A stretch of 64,000 bases of DNA from Novosphingobium kunmingense. GTDB taxonomy: Bacteria > Pseudomonadota > Alphaproteobacteria > Sphingomonadales > Sphingomonadaceae. The position numbers and the translations under genes were made by a program. The notes beneath the pieces were generated by a model. That model saw only the letters and a program-made list of their open reading frames with translations, did no database searches and was not told where the DNA came from. Numbering within the stretch: the first letter of the stretch is position 1; every line of letters begins with the position of its first letter. The stretch lies in contig NZ_PHUF01000002.1 in NCBI RefSeq assembly GCF_002813245.1, forward strand, positions 1,116,001 to 1,180,000. The letters are read 5' to 3'. Of the stretch, positions 35,007 to 43,456 are shown one piece after another.

Positions 35007-35515
35007 CCGACGGACCGGCACTCCAACTCGACATCGACCTGTCGCCCGACTGGCCCTCGCCGCCGGACTGGGAGGAACTGGCGACGCGCGCCGCCACGGC
35101 CCTGGCGCAGTTCGCCCCCGAACTCGCCAACCCGCGACTTTCGGCCAGTGTCCTGTTCGCCGACGATGCCGAAGTCCACGCCCTCAACCGCGAATGGCGC
35201 GGCAAGGACAAGCCGACCAACGTGCTGTCCTTTCCCATGTTCGAGCGTGCCGACCTTCTCGCGCTCCCCGCCGAAGGGCCGCCCGAACTGCTCGGCGACA
35301 TTGCCCTGGCGCTTGAAACCTGCGCGCGCGAGGCGAAGGAAAAGGGCCTCAGCCTCGCAGACCACGCCGCCCATCTGATTGTCCACGGCCTGCTCCACCT
35401 CGCCGGGCACGACCACGAACTGTCGCCCGCCGATGCCCGCGCAATGGAACAAATTGAGATAAAGGCGCTTGCGCTCCTGGGCATGGCCGACCCATATGGC
35501 GACCACGACGCGTAA
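35003..35515 (+). CDS. ybeY: Endoribonuclease YbeY
   Basis: Single-domain metalloenzyme of 170 residues. The zinc motif HGLLHLAGHDH (H-X3-H-X5-H) is intact, and DDAEVHALNREWRGKDKPTNVLSFP is the conserved N-terminal block. YbeY matures 16S rRNA 3' ends and helps ribosome quality control. ATG 35003 overlaps the antiporter stop by 4 nt, so translation is coupled. corC follows 20 bp downstream. Confidence 0.96.
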   Translation: MTDGPALQLDIDLSPDWPSPPDWEELATRAATALAQFAPELANPRLSASVLFADDAEVHALNREWRGKDKPTNVLSFPMFERADLLALPAEGPPELLGDIALALETCAREAKEKGLSLADHAAHLIVHGLLHLAGHDHELSPADARAMEQIEIKALALLGMADPYGDHDA

Positions 35516-35535
35516 CAGGGACTTTTACCAGGCCA

Positions 35536-36441
35536 ATGGCCGACAGTTTTTCATCGGAGCCGGACAGTAAGCGCACGCTGTGGCGCGCCATCAGGCGGTT
35601 TTTCGACGGTACCGAAGGCGACACTTCGCTTCGCGCCCAACTCGAAGAGGCGATCGACGAGCACGAAGACGGCCACCAGTCCGGCAAGGGCGGCGACGGA
35701 GACCTGACCCCGCTCGAACGCGAAATGGTGCGCAACCTGCTCCATTTCAGCGAGCTCGACGCCGACGACGTGGCAATTCCGCGCGGGGAGATCATCGCCA
35801 TTCCCGCCAGCGCCACCTGGGACGAGGTGGTCGCGGCCTTTGCCGAGCATGGCCACTCGCGGCTTCCCGTCTACGGCGAGACGCTGGACGAGGTGGTCGG
35901 CATGATGCTGATCAAGGACGTGTTCCCGCTGCTCGCCGCGAGCAAGCCACCGCGCGACTGGACCAGCCTGATGCGCCAGCCGCTGTTCGTGCCCAGTGCG
36001 CGCGGTGCGCTCGACGTGCTCAACGACATGCGTGCCAGCCGCGTCCACCTTGCCGTTGTGATCGACGAATATTCCGGCACCGACGGCATCATAACATTCG
36101 AAGACCTGGTCGAGGAAATCGTCGGCGAAATCGAGGACGAGCACGACGATGCACCTCGCGACCTGTTCAAGGACCTGGGCAACGGAATGTGGGAAGTCGA
36201 TGCCCGCGCCGAACTCGACGACATCGGCGACCGGGTCGATCCGCGACTTGGCGATGTCGAGGAGGACGTCGATACCATTGGCGGACTTGCCTTTCTTCTG
36301 GCGGGCCAGGTCCCCCAGAAAGGCGCGATCCTCGGCCATGACAGCGGCTGGAAACTGGAAGTGGTTGCGGGCAACGAAAAACACGTTACCCGTCTGCGTC
36401 TCCACCCTCCCCTCCCCGCCGTGGAAGATCCCGAAGAGTAG
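35536..36441 (+). CDS. corC: CorC/HlyC-family protein with CBS domains
   Basis: Protein of 301 residues without membrane spans. Two CBS units occur at about residues 70-190 (VAIPRGEIIAIPASATWDEVVAAFAEHGHSRLPVYGE and LDVLNDMRASRVHLAVVIDEYSGTDGIITFEDLVEEIVGEIEDEHDD). The CorC_HlyC ligand-binding domain (DTIGGLAFLLAGQVPQKG) closes the protein. CorC proteins influence magnesium/cobalt efflux and membrane physiology. An apolipoprotein acyltransferase gene commonly follows; here a LysR gene follows instead. Confidence 0.93.
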   Translation: MADSFSSEPDSKRTLWRAIRRFFDGTEGDTSLRAQLEEAIDEHEDGHQSGKGGDGDLTPLEREMVRNLLHFSELDADDVAIPRGEIIAIPASATWDEVVAAFAEHGHSRLPVYGETLDEVVGMMLIKDVFPLLAASKPPRDWTSLMRQPLFVPSARGALDVLNDMRASRVHLAVVIDEYSGTDGIITFEDLVEEIVGEIEDEHDDAPRDLFKDLGNGMWEVDARAELDDIGDRVDPRLGDVEEDVDTIGGLAFLLAGQVPQKGAILGHDSGWKLEVVAGNEKHVTRLRLHPPLPAVEDPEE

Positions 36442-36447
36442 ATCCGC

Positions 36448-37332
36448 TTGGCAATTCGCCGCCTTCCCCCGCTCCGCGCCATCGAGGCGTTCGTGCGTAT
36501 CGTGCGCCTGGGCTCGGCGCGCGCCGCGGCGGACGAACTTGGCCTGAGCCCGTCGGCGCTGTCGCGCCGGGTCGCCGCGCTGGAGGAGTTCATCGGCAAG
36601 CGGCTATTCACCCGCCAGCACCAGGCGATGAAGCTGACCGACGAGGGGCAGTCCTTCTACGACGCCGTCAGCCCCAAGTTCGACGAGCTCGCCGCCGCGG
36701 TCGAAGGCCAGGTGGAAGACAGCAAGGTGCTGCGCCTGCACCTGGGCGTCCTGCCGCTGTTCGGCACCCAGCGCCTGTTCCCGCGCCTGCCCGAGCTGCG
36801 CAAGATGCATCCGCGGCTGCACATCGACATCGACACCAGCCCGCACCTCCTGGCCCGCGTCGGCGACACGCTGGACGCAGCTATCGTGCTGTCCAAGCAG
36901 CCCGACCCGCAGTTCCATGCGGTGCGTCTGGACCACAACCGGGTCTATGCCTTCACCTCCAAGGCACTGGCCGCCGAAATCGGTCCCCGCCCGGACGAGG
37001 CAACGCTGTCGCGCCAGACCTTCCTCATCCACAACGAACTGCCCGACAGTTTCACCGCGTGGAAGCAGGCGGTCGGCCTGCCGAACCTCGAGCCTGCCGC
37101 GATCGACCACTTCGATTCCGGCCAGCTCATCCTCGAAGCCTCGGCCAATGGTCTTGGCATCGCGATCATGCACGACGACCACTTCTACCGCAGTCACGAC
37201 ACCCGACTTGCCAAGCTCTACGATATCGAGGTGCAGAGCCCCTATTCGTACTGGTTCGTCTGCCGGCCGCATGCGCTCGAGGTCCGCGCGGTGCGCATTT
37301 TTCACGACTGGCTGGTCAACGCGGGACTGTAG
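36448..37332 (+). CDS. LysR-family transcriptional regulator (GcvA-like)
   Basis: Protein of 294 residues starting at TTG 36448. The helix-turn-helix is seen in PPLRAIEAFVRIVRLGSARAAADELGLSPSALSRRVAALEEFIGKRLFTR. The effector domain contains LRLHLGVLPLFGTQRLFPRLPELRKMHPRLHIDID. GcvA-like members start with the same R-x-LPPLxAIEAF pattern. Its start is 6 bp after corC, which suggests read-through rather than functional linkage. The target genes are not evident, since no divergent partner gene is present. Confidence 0.9.
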   Translation: MAIRRLPPLRAIEAFVRIVRLGSARAAADELGLSPSALSRRVAALEEFIGKRLFTRQHQAMKLTDEGQSFYDAVSPKFDELAAAVEGQVEDSKVLRLHLGVLPLFGTQRLFPRLPELRKMHPRLHIDIDTSPHLLARVGDTLDAAIVLSKQPDPQFHAVRLDHNRVYAFTSKALAAEIGPRPDEATLSRQTFLIHNELPDSFTAWKQAVGLPNLEPAAIDHFDSGQLILEASANGLGIAIMHDDHFYRSHDTRLAKLYDIEVQSPYSYWFVCRPHALEVRAVRIFHDWLVNAGL

Positions 37333-37362
37333 CGTTCAGCCTGGGCGGGTTACGGTCCGGGC

Positions 37363-38037
37363 ATGAACCGTCGATTCGCCCTCGCCGCCGCGCTTGCCGC
37401 CCTGTCGCTGACCGCTGCTCCTGCCCTCGCTGCCCCGAAAAAGGCCGCCGCCAAGCCCGCGCCCAAACAGGTTCCCCTGCCCGACACGGTGCGCGTCGCC
37501 ATGGTCACCGAAAAGGGCACGATCAAGCTTGACCTCGACCACAAGCGGGCGCCGATCACGGTCGAGAACTTCGTGCGCTATGTCGATGCCAGGAAATTCG
37601 ACGGGATGGCCTTCTACCGCGCGATGCGTCTGAACTGGGGCACCCAGCCGAACGGACTGATCCAGACCGGCCTGCAGTCGAACCCGCTCAAGGTGTTCAA
37701 GCCAATTGCGCACGAACCGACCAGCCAGACCGGCATCCTGCACAAGGCCGGTGCCGTCTCGATGGCGCGCTATGCCCCGGGCACGGCCATGGCCGATTTT
37801 TCCATTCTTCTGGCCGATCTGCCCAGCCTCGACGCCGATCCCAAATCGACCAATGCCGAAAGCCAGGCAGGATTTGCCGCGTTCGGCCATGTCGTGTCGG
37901 GCATGGACGTTGTGAAGGCGATCTGGGATTCGCCGGTATCGCCGACCAAGGGCGAAGGCCCGCTCAAGGGCCAGATGCTGGAACCGCCGGTCAAGGTCCT
38001 GACCGTTCGGCGCATCGCCTCACCCGTTGTCCCTTGA
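37363..38037 (+). CDS. Cyclophilin-type peptidyl-prolyl isomerase, exported
   Basis: Protein of 224 residues with a signal peptide (RRFALAAALAALSLTAAPALA) and a Lys/Pro/Ala spacer. The cyclophilin domain is divergent: VRVAMVTEKGTIKLDLDHKRAPITVENFVRYVDARKFDGMAFYRAMRL, then GILHKAGAVSMARYAPGTAMADFSILLADLPSLD and GFAAFGHVVSGMDVVKAIWDSP. The Arg of the usual FHR motif appears as FYR. Its likely role is periplasmic protein folding. A second, cytoplasmic cyclophilin lies about 0.5 kb downstream on the other strand. Confidence 0.88.
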   Translation: MNRRFALAAALAALSLTAAPALAAPKKAAAKPAPKQVPLPDTVRVAMVTEKGTIKLDLDHKRAPITVENFVRYVDARKFDGMAFYRAMRLNWGTQPNGLIQTGLQSNPLKVFKPIAHEPTSQTGILHKAGAVSMARYAPGTAMADFSILLADLPSLDADPKSTNAESQAGFAAFGHVVSGMDVVKAIWDSPVSPTKGEGPLKGQMLEPPVKVLTVRRIASPVVP

Positions 38038-38191
38038 GGGATACAGGCCGCGCCGGTTAGGCGCCCCCCCGCATCGATGGTAGGATTGCCGACCGCATCG
38101 GTACAGCGCCCGAGTCGCCAGCACATCGGCAGGCCGCCGCGGTGCATGTGGATCCGGGTCGCGTTCTCGAAACAGGGAAAGGACTACCGCG

Positions 38192-38446
38192 ATGCATATC
38201 TCTGTGAAGATTGCCGGACTTGCCTTGCTGGTTAGCGCGATACCGTCGAGCGCTGGCGAGATTACCGGCACGGGCGAATACACCCCGATCAAGAACCATC
38301 GGGCGGCATCGATCTGCTCGTTTTCCGGCCTGAACGACGATGCCCGTCCAACCCCCGACATCGTCCAGACTTACGGGATGATCGTCCGCGCGAGCGGCGG
38401 TGGCCCTCTGCCGTTCGGTCCGTGGGATGAGTGCAAGGGAAGATAA
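38192..38446 (+). CDS. Small secreted hypothetical protein, 84 residues
   Basis: Not recognised. The 84-residue frame begins with a plausible export signal (VKIAGLALLVSAIPSSAGE). The mature part is about 60 residues with three Cys-poor blocks and an LPFGPWDECKGR tail. Upstream, GAAACAGGGAAAGGACTACC contains an AAAGGA ribosome site at a good distance from the ATG. It stands alone between two cyclophilin genes, with a terminator-like hairpin just downstream. Coding status is supported by start site, signal and terminator, but not by homology. Confidence 0.55.
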   Translation: MHISVKIAGLALLVSAIPSSAGEITGTGEYTPIKNHRAASICSFSGLNDDARPTPDIVQTYGMIVRASGGGPLPFGPWDECKGR

Positions 38447-38460
38447 CCTGCATCAGACGC

Positions 38461-38500
38461 AAAGAACCCGCCGGCGCAGGTGGCACCGACGGGTTCCTTG
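38461..38500. terminator. Hairpin between convergent small secreted gene and ppiB
   Basis: GAACCCGCCGG (38464-38474) pairs with CCGACGGGTTC (38486-38496) with one mismatch. TTCCTTG follows on the plus strand and TTCTTTG on the minus strand, giving weak T runs in both directions between convergent genes. Confidence 0.55.
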
Positions 38501-38533
38501 CTATCGAACTCCGGATCAGTCCGGACCGGCGCG

Positions 38534-39004
38534 TCAGCCTTCGCTGACGGTCGCCTTCACGATCTTGCCCGGCGCACGCGGCGGCTCGCCCTTGGGCAGC
38601 GCATCGACGTGATCCATGCCTTCAATTACATTGCCCCAGACCGTGTACTGCCGGTCGAGGAACGTCGCATCGTCGAACACGATGAAGAACTGGCTGTTGG
38701 CCGAATGCGGCTGGTTGGTCCGCGCCATCGAGCAGGCGCCGCGCACGTGCGGCTCGTTGTTGAACTCGGCCTGCAGGTCCGGCTTGCTGGAACCGCCCAT
38801 GCCGGTGCCGTTGGGGCAGCCGCCCTGAGCCATGAAGCCCGGGATCACGCGGTGGAAGGCGATACCGTCATAGAACCCTTCGCCGGCCAGCTCCTTGATC
38901 CGCGCCACGTGGCCGGGGGCCAGGTCCGGGCGCAGCTTGATCTTCACGTCGCCGCCTTCGCCGTTGCCGGTATCGAGGGTCAGGGTCAGGTATTCGTCGG
39001 CCAT
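38534..39004 (-). CDS. ppiB: Cyclophilin-type peptidyl-prolyl isomerase, cytoplasmic
   Basis: Protein of 156 residues beginning MADEYLTLTLDTGNGEGG, with no signal peptide. The canonical core is IAFHRVIPGFMAQGGCPNGTGMGG, then RGACSMARTNQPHSANSQFFIVFDDATFLDRQYTVWGNVIEGMD. The catalytic Arg in FHR and the QFFI motif are intact. It accelerates proline isomerisation during protein folding. ATG 39004 has an AGGAGACA ribosome site. It diverges from mgtE. Confidence 0.95.
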   Translation of the reverse strand: MADEYLTLTLDTGNGEGGDVKIKLRPDLAPGHVARIKELAGEGFYDGIAFHRVIPGFMAQGGCPNGTGMGGSSKPDLQAEFNNEPHVRGACSMARTNQPHSANSQFFIVFDDATFLDRQYTVWGNVIEGMDHVDALPKGEPPRAPGKIVKATVSEG

Positions 39005-39117
39005 GGGAAATGTCTCCTGTTGAATTGGCAGCCGATATAGGGCCGCATCGGGCAAAGTCACGCCCATGTCCCGCTGCCCGGTTGCTTTTGCGCCGCAGCA
39101 GCCTAGACCCCAACGCG

Positions 39118-40545
39118 ATGAGCGCCGAAGACCGCACCGAGACGATGGATGACGCCGCCACCTCGGCCGATGCCGTGCCGGCCGTGGAAAGTCTCGACGA
39201 GGAAAACACCCTTACCCGCGATTTCGTGCGCAGGGTCAGCGACCTTCTCGACGCGGGCGAGACCGATCAGGTCTACGATCTGGTCGAGCGGCTTCACCCG
39301 GCCGACGTCGCCGACCTCTTCGAGCTGCTGGGCGCGGACGAGCGCCCGATGCTCGCCGCGGCGATCACCGACCTCATGGGCAGCGAGGTCTTTGCCGAAC
39401 TGAACGACCACGTGCGCGAGCTGCTGGTCGAATCGCTCCCGGCTGGCGAAGTCGCCGACATTGCCGAACAGTTGGACACCGACGACGCGGTCGCGATGCT
39501 CGAGGACCTCGATCACGAGGATCAACAGGCCGTCCTCGCCCACCTCGAGCCCGAAGACCGCGCCGCGATCGAGACCGCGCTGTCCTATCCCGAGGAATCC
39601 GCCGGCCGCCTGATGAGCCGCGATTTCGTCGCGGTGCCCGGACACATGACCGTCGGCGATCTGATCGACTATCTGCGCGAAGACCGGGATCTGGCCAACG
39701 AGTTCTGGGAAGTGTTCATCGTCGATGCGCGCTACCACCCGATCGGCACCTGCGCGCTGAGCTGGATCCTGCGCTGCCCGCGCGGCATCGCCCTGACCGA
39801 CGTGATGAAGCGCGACCAGAACCTGATCCCGGTCGACCTCGATCAGGAAGAGGTTGCGCTGCGGTTCCAGAAGTACGCCCTCATTTCCGCCGCCGTGGTC
39901 GATCCCGACGGGCGGCTGGTCGGGCAGATCACCGTCGATGACGTGGTCCACATCATCCAGGAAGAAGCCGGCGAGGACGTGCTGCTGCTGTCGGGCGCAG
40001 GCGACGGCGACATCAACGAGCCGATCCGCGAATCCTATGCCAGCCGCGTGCGCTGGCTGATCGCCAACCTGCTGACCGCGCTGGTCGGCGCGACGATCAT
40101 CAGCCACTTCGGCGGCGCGATCGAAAAGCTCGTCGCGCTTGCCGCCCTGTCGCCGATGGTCGCTTCGATCGGGGGCAACGCGGGCACCCAGACAATGGCG
40201 GTCGCGGTGCGGGCGCTGGCGACCAACCAGCTGACGCGGGCCAACACCGGGCGTATCCTGTGGCGCGAACTGCGCGTCGCGATGCTCAACGGGGTGACCG
40301 TGGCGGCGCTGATCGGGATCGCCACGGCGCTGTTCTTTGCCAACCCGCTGCTCGGCGCGGTTATCGCCACCGCCGTCATGGTCAATATCATGACCGCGGG
40401 GCTGGCCGGCGTTGTGGTCCCGGTGCTGTTCGACCGGTTCGACCAGGATCCCGCGGTCGCCAGCTCGGTTTTCGTTACCATGATCACCGATTCGATGGGC
40501 TTTTTCGCCTTCCTCGGGCTGGCGGTGGCCAGCGGACTGGTCTGA
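39118..40545 (+). CDS. mgtE: Magnesium transporter MgtE
   Basis: Protein of 475 residues. The N-terminal MgtE superhelical domain (LHPADVADLFELLGADERPMLAAAI) is followed by paired CBS domains to about residue 275 and five membrane spans. The pore helix region is MVASIGGNAGTQTMAVAVRALATNQL, with the conserved GGNAGTQT motif. It is a Mg2+ channel gated by cytoplasmic Mg2+ at the CBS interface. ATG 39118 begins a typical cytosolic N-terminus; upstream in-frame codons overlap the ppiB promoter. Confidence 0.95.
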   Translation: MSAEDRTETMDDAATSADAVPAVESLDEENTLTRDFVRRVSDLLDAGETDQVYDLVERLHPADVADLFELLGADERPMLAAAITDLMGSEVFAELNDHVRELLVESLPAGEVADIAEQLDTDDAVAMLEDLDHEDQQAVLAHLEPEDRAAIETALSYPEESAGRLMSRDFVAVPGHMTVGDLIDYLREDRDLANEFWEVFIVDARYHPIGTCALSWILRCPRGIALTDVMKRDQNLIPVDLDQEEVALRFQKYALISAAVVDPDGRLVGQITVDDVVHIIQEEAGEDVLLLSGAGDGDINEPIRESYASRVRWLIANLLTALVGATIISHFGGAIEKLVALAALSPMVASIGGNAGTQTMAVAVRALATNQLTRANTGRILWRELRVAMLNGVTVAALIGIATALFFANPLLGAVIATAVMVNIMTAGLAGVVVPVLFDRFDQDPAVASSVFVTMITDSMGFFAFLGLAVASGLV

Positions 40546-40549
40546 TCGC

Positions 40550-40963
40550 GTGCCGCTGCACCTGACCAAGGTCGCCTATGGCGCGCAAAGCATCGAGGAG
40601 ATGCGGTCGTGGTTCGCCGAGCGCGGCCCCGAAGCGCGGCTCACCACGCGGTATCTGCCCAAGCGCCATGCCGAAATCGTCACCCCCGACGGCGAGGAGA
40701 ACGGCTCGCTGTTCTGGATCTTCAAGCACCAGCTGGTGCTGCGCAGCCCGATCCTGCGCTTCGAGGAGGCCGAAGGAGGCAAGACCCACATCGTCATCGA
40801 ACCGCGCCTGATCGACCTGATGCCCAGCCCCAAGCGCGCGCACCAGGGCTGGCGCTATCTCGAGGGTGACAATGCCCCGCGCGACCTTGGCGACGGCGAA
40901 AGCGCGGGCGATGCGATGCCGGGCAAGCTGGCCAGCGACCTGGCCCGGCTCGGCCTCGTCTGA
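40550..40963 (+). CDS. DUF1489-family protein
   Basis: Protein of 137 residues from GTG 40550, four bases after mgtE. Blocks LTKVAYGAQSIEEMRSWF, GSLFWIFKHQLVLRSPILRFEE and GWRYLEGDNAPRDL match the alphaproteobacterial DUF1489 family. The function is unknown. No membrane segment or signal peptide is seen. Tight spacing suggests co-transcription with mgtE. Confidence 0.85.
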   Translation: MPLHLTKVAYGAQSIEEMRSWFAERGPEARLTTRYLPKRHAEIVTPDGEENGSLFWIFKHQLVLRSPILRFEEAEGGKTHIVIEPRLIDLMPSPKRAHQGWRYLEGDNAPRDLGDGESAGDAMPGKLASDLARLGLV

Positions 40964-41079
40964 GCGGCCATCGCCCAAGTTTTGCTTTGCCGCGCGACGG
41001 GATTGCTCTCTTTCCCGCCCGCGCGCAGGATGGCACGGCGCCGTCCATGGTGCGCAAAGGGGGGATCGTCTGAAGGCCG

Positions 41080-41871
41080 ATGACGGGTTTTTTCGCCCTT
41101 GACCTGCCGCACGCCATTGCCGGCCTCCTGGTCGGGTTCCTGGTCGGACTGACCGGGGTCGGCGGCGGTTCGCTGATGACGCCGCTCCTCGTGCTGGTGT
41201 TCGGGGTCAGCCCGGCGACGGCGGTTGGCACGGACCTGCTCTATGCCGCGATCACCAAGACGATCGGCAGCGCGGTGCACGGGGTCAAGGAAACGGTCGA
41301 CTGGAAAATTGTCCGCCGCCTCGCCACCGGCAGCCTTCCCGCCGCGATCCTGACGCTGATCGCGATCAACACCTTCTTCACGGTCGGCAAGGACGCCAAC
41401 CACGTGATCATGGTGGTGCTGGGCGTCATGCTGATCCTGACCGCGATCGGCATCCTGTTCCAGCGCCGCCTGCTGGCCTATGGCGCGACGCACCACCCGC
41501 CCGTCCTGTCCGATCACGCGCTGATCCCCACGGTGGTCCTCGGCGCAGTACTCGGCGTGCTGGTGACGTTGTCCTCGATCGGGGCCGGCGCGATCGGGAT
41601 GACCGTGCTGCTGATGCTCTACCGCCGCCTGCCGGTGCTGCGCCTGATCGGGTCGGACATCGCCCATGCGGTGCCGCTGGCGCTGGTCGCGGGGCTGGGC
41701 CACTGGGTGATAGGCGGGGTAGACAGCGTACTGCTGGTCAACCTGCTGCTGGGTTCGGTCCCCGGCGTGATCGCCGGCAGCCTGCTCGCCAGCAAAGCGC
41801 CCGACACGCTGCTGCGCCCGGCGCTGGCGCTGGTGCTGATCGTGTCGGGCTGGAAGCTTCTGACCAGCTAG
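41080..41871 (+). CDS. TauE/SafE-family permease (putative sulfite/organosulfonate exporter)
   Basis: Inner-membrane protein of 263 residues with about eight hydrophobic helices. The family motif appears twice, as LLVGFLVGLTGVGGGSLMTPLLVLVFGVSPATAVGTDLLYA and, in weaker form, in the second half (TLSSIGAGAIGMTVLLMLYRRLPVLRLIGSDIAHAVPLALVAGLGH). Members export sulfite, sulfoacetate or other anions. It lies 27 kb from the SQ operon, among unrelated genes, so a link to that pathway is possible but not shown. The 116-bp upstream gap holds a GGGGGGAT ribosome site and nothing else recognised. Confidence 0.87.
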   Translation: MTGFFALDLPHAIAGLLVGFLVGLTGVGGGSLMTPLLVLVFGVSPATAVGTDLLYAAITKTIGSAVHGVKETVDWKIVRRLATGSLPAAILTLIAINTFFTVGKDANHVIMVVLGVMLILTAIGILFQRRLLAYGATHHPPVLSDHALIPTVVLGAVLGVLVTLSSIGAGAIGMTVLLMLYRRLPVLRLIGSDIAHAVPLALVAGLGHWVIGGVDSVLLVNLLLGSVPGVIAGSLLASKAPDTLLRPALALVLIVSGWKLLTS

Positions 41872-42563
41872 GCTTCGGCCCTCGCCGCTTCCTTGGCGAT
41901 GATCCGGCGCAGCGCATTGGCATAGACCTCGGGCTCCTGCGCGCCGGGGATCAGGTATTTGCCCGCGACGATCATCGCTGGAACCCCGCTGATATTGTGA
42001 TCCCAGGCCTGGGCCTCTTCGGCGCGGACGATCCGGCCCAGCGCCTCGTCCTCGAGCGCGGCCCGCGCGCCATCGGGGTCAAGACCGACGCCCTGCGCAA
42101 TATCGACAAGGACCGCCGGATCAGAGACGTTGCGGCGCTGCTGGAAATGCGCGTCGAACAGCGCCAGCTTGAGCCGGGTCTGCGCCTCGGCCCCGGCTTC
42201 GATCAGCGCCCATTTGAGCAACTTGTGCGCGGCATAGGTGTTCCACATCAGTGCCTGCGGCGGATCGCCAGCGCCTGCGTAATCGAGCGAATAGCCCGCG
42301 CGCTCGGCGATCGCCTTCATCTGTCCGCGCCCTTCGGCGGCCTGCTGCGGCGTGCGGCCATACTTGCGGGCGATGTGCTCGGCCTGCCCCTCGCCCTCGG
42401 CAGGCATGTCGGGATTGAGTTCGAAAGGCAGCCAACGCACCTCGGCCTCGACCTCGTCGGCCATCCCGCCCAGCGCCCTCTGCAACTGGCTGTAGCCGAT
42501 GATGCACCACGGGCACATCACGTCGGAATAGATGTCGATGGTCAGGCGGGCGGGCTGGGTCAT
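41868..42563 (-). CDS. DsbA-family oxidoreductase, FrnE-like
   Basis: Cytoplasmic thioredoxin-fold protein of 231 residues. The active site is CPWC (Cys17-Cys20) in DIYSDVMCPWCIIGYSQL, with the cis-Pro loop in ISGVPAMIVAGKYLIPGAQ. These features match FrnE / DSBA-like 2-hydroxychromene-2-carboxylate isomerase-type proteins. Its stop overlaps the end of the convergent TauE gene by 4 bp and its start overlaps the nudC stop by 4 nt. Longer in-frame extension into nudC was rejected. The redox substrate is unknown. Confidence 0.9.
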   Translation of the reverse strand: MTQPARLTIDIYSDVMCPWCIIGYSQLQRALGGMADEVEAEVRWLPFELNPDMPAEGEGQAEHIARKYGRTPQQAAEGRGQMKAIAERAGYSLDYAGAGDPPQALMWNTYAAHKLLKWALIEAGAEAQTRLKLALFDAHFQQRRNVSDPAVLVDIAQGVGLDPDGARAALEDEALGRIVRAEEAQAWDHNISGVPAMIVAGKYLIPGAQEPEVYANALRRIIAKEAARAEA

Positions 42564-43456
42564 TTGTCGAGCCACCAGGTCACGAGGTGATGGGCGATGG
42601 CGAAGGGTCGCGGGAAGACCAGCGGCCCGTCGCCATCGGGACCGGCTTGGCGCGCGGCTTCCAATTCCTCGCGGGTGAACCAGCGCGCCTCTTCCAGTTC
42701 GTTGTAATCGACGGTCAGCGCCTCGTCGTCGGCCTCGGCAAAGCAGCCGATCATCAGTTGCGACGGAAACGGCCAAGGCTGGCTGGCGATATAGCGCACG
42801 TCGCGCACGCGGACCCCGGCCTCCTCGAAGATTTCGCGCGCAACGGCTTCCTCGATGCTTTCGCCCGGTTCGACGAACCCGGCGAGCGCCGAGAACATCC
42901 GCGGAGGAAAGCGCGGCTGGCGGCCCAGCAGCAGCTTGCCGCGGCATTCGACGGCCATGATCGTGACCGGATCGGTGCGCGGGAAGTGCTGCGCCCCGCA
43001 GCCGCCGCAATCGCGCTGCCAGCCGCCCTTGGCGATGCCGGTCGGCTGGCCGCAGCGGGCGCAAAAACGATGCCGGGCGTGCCAGTCGACCAGACTGCGC
43101 GCAGCGCCGTAGGTCGCCAGTTCGCCCGGTTCCAGTTCGCTCATCGCGCGCCAGATCGCCGGCTGGGCATAGGCCGGGCCTTCCGCCCCCTCGGCCGGGA
43201 CCGCGGCAAAGCAGGCCTTGCCATCGAGCAGGCCGAGAAAGACGAGATCGGCGTCGGGCGCGGCATCGGCCAGGGTGCCCCATTCGAGCGTGCCGTCAGG
43301 CGTGCAGACCGGCGCGAGGCCGTCGAGCCTCAGCAGCCGCGCGCGCCAGTCCATCAGGCCGGCCAGCCGGTCGGCGTCGTTGCGGATGTCGTCGGCCCGG
43401 TCGAGCGGCGATCCGAGGAAGGCCATGCCGGGCCGGGCAAGCGCGCCGGTGGTCAT
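42560..43456 (-). CDS. nudC: NADH pyrophosphatase / NAD-RNA decapping hydrolase NudC
   Basis: Nudix hydrolase of 298 residues. A zinc ribbon CARCGQPTGIAKGG with CGGC 18 residues later lies before the Nudix box GFVEPGESIEEAVAREIFEEAGV. The downstream SQPWPFPSQLM sequence is the NudC specificity signature (SQPWPFP). It hydrolyses NADH and removes NAD caps from RNA 5' ends. Both its ends overlap neighbours by about 4 nt, giving a coupled serine hydrolase-nudC-frnE unit. Confidence 0.95.
   Translation of the reverse strand: MTTGALARPGMAFLGSPLDRADDIRNDADRLAGLMDWRARLLRLDGLAPVCTPDGTLEWGTLADAAPDADLVFLGLLDGKACFAAVPAEGAEGPAYAQPAIWRAMSELEPGELATYGAARSLVDWHARHRFCARCGQPTGIAKGGWQRDCGGCGAQHFPRTDPVTIMAVECRGKLLLGRQPRFPPRMFSALAGFVEPGESIEEAVAREIFEEAGVRVRDVRYIASQPWPFPSQLMIGCFAEADDEALTVDYNELEEARWFTREELEAARQAGPDGDGPLVFPRPFAIAHHLVTWWLDK

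Noticed and set aside
41868..43283. 471-residue extended form of the FrnE-like protein
   Set aside because: The extra N-terminus is an out-of-frame reading of nudC; the ATG at 42563 starts directly at the conserved thioredoxin fold.
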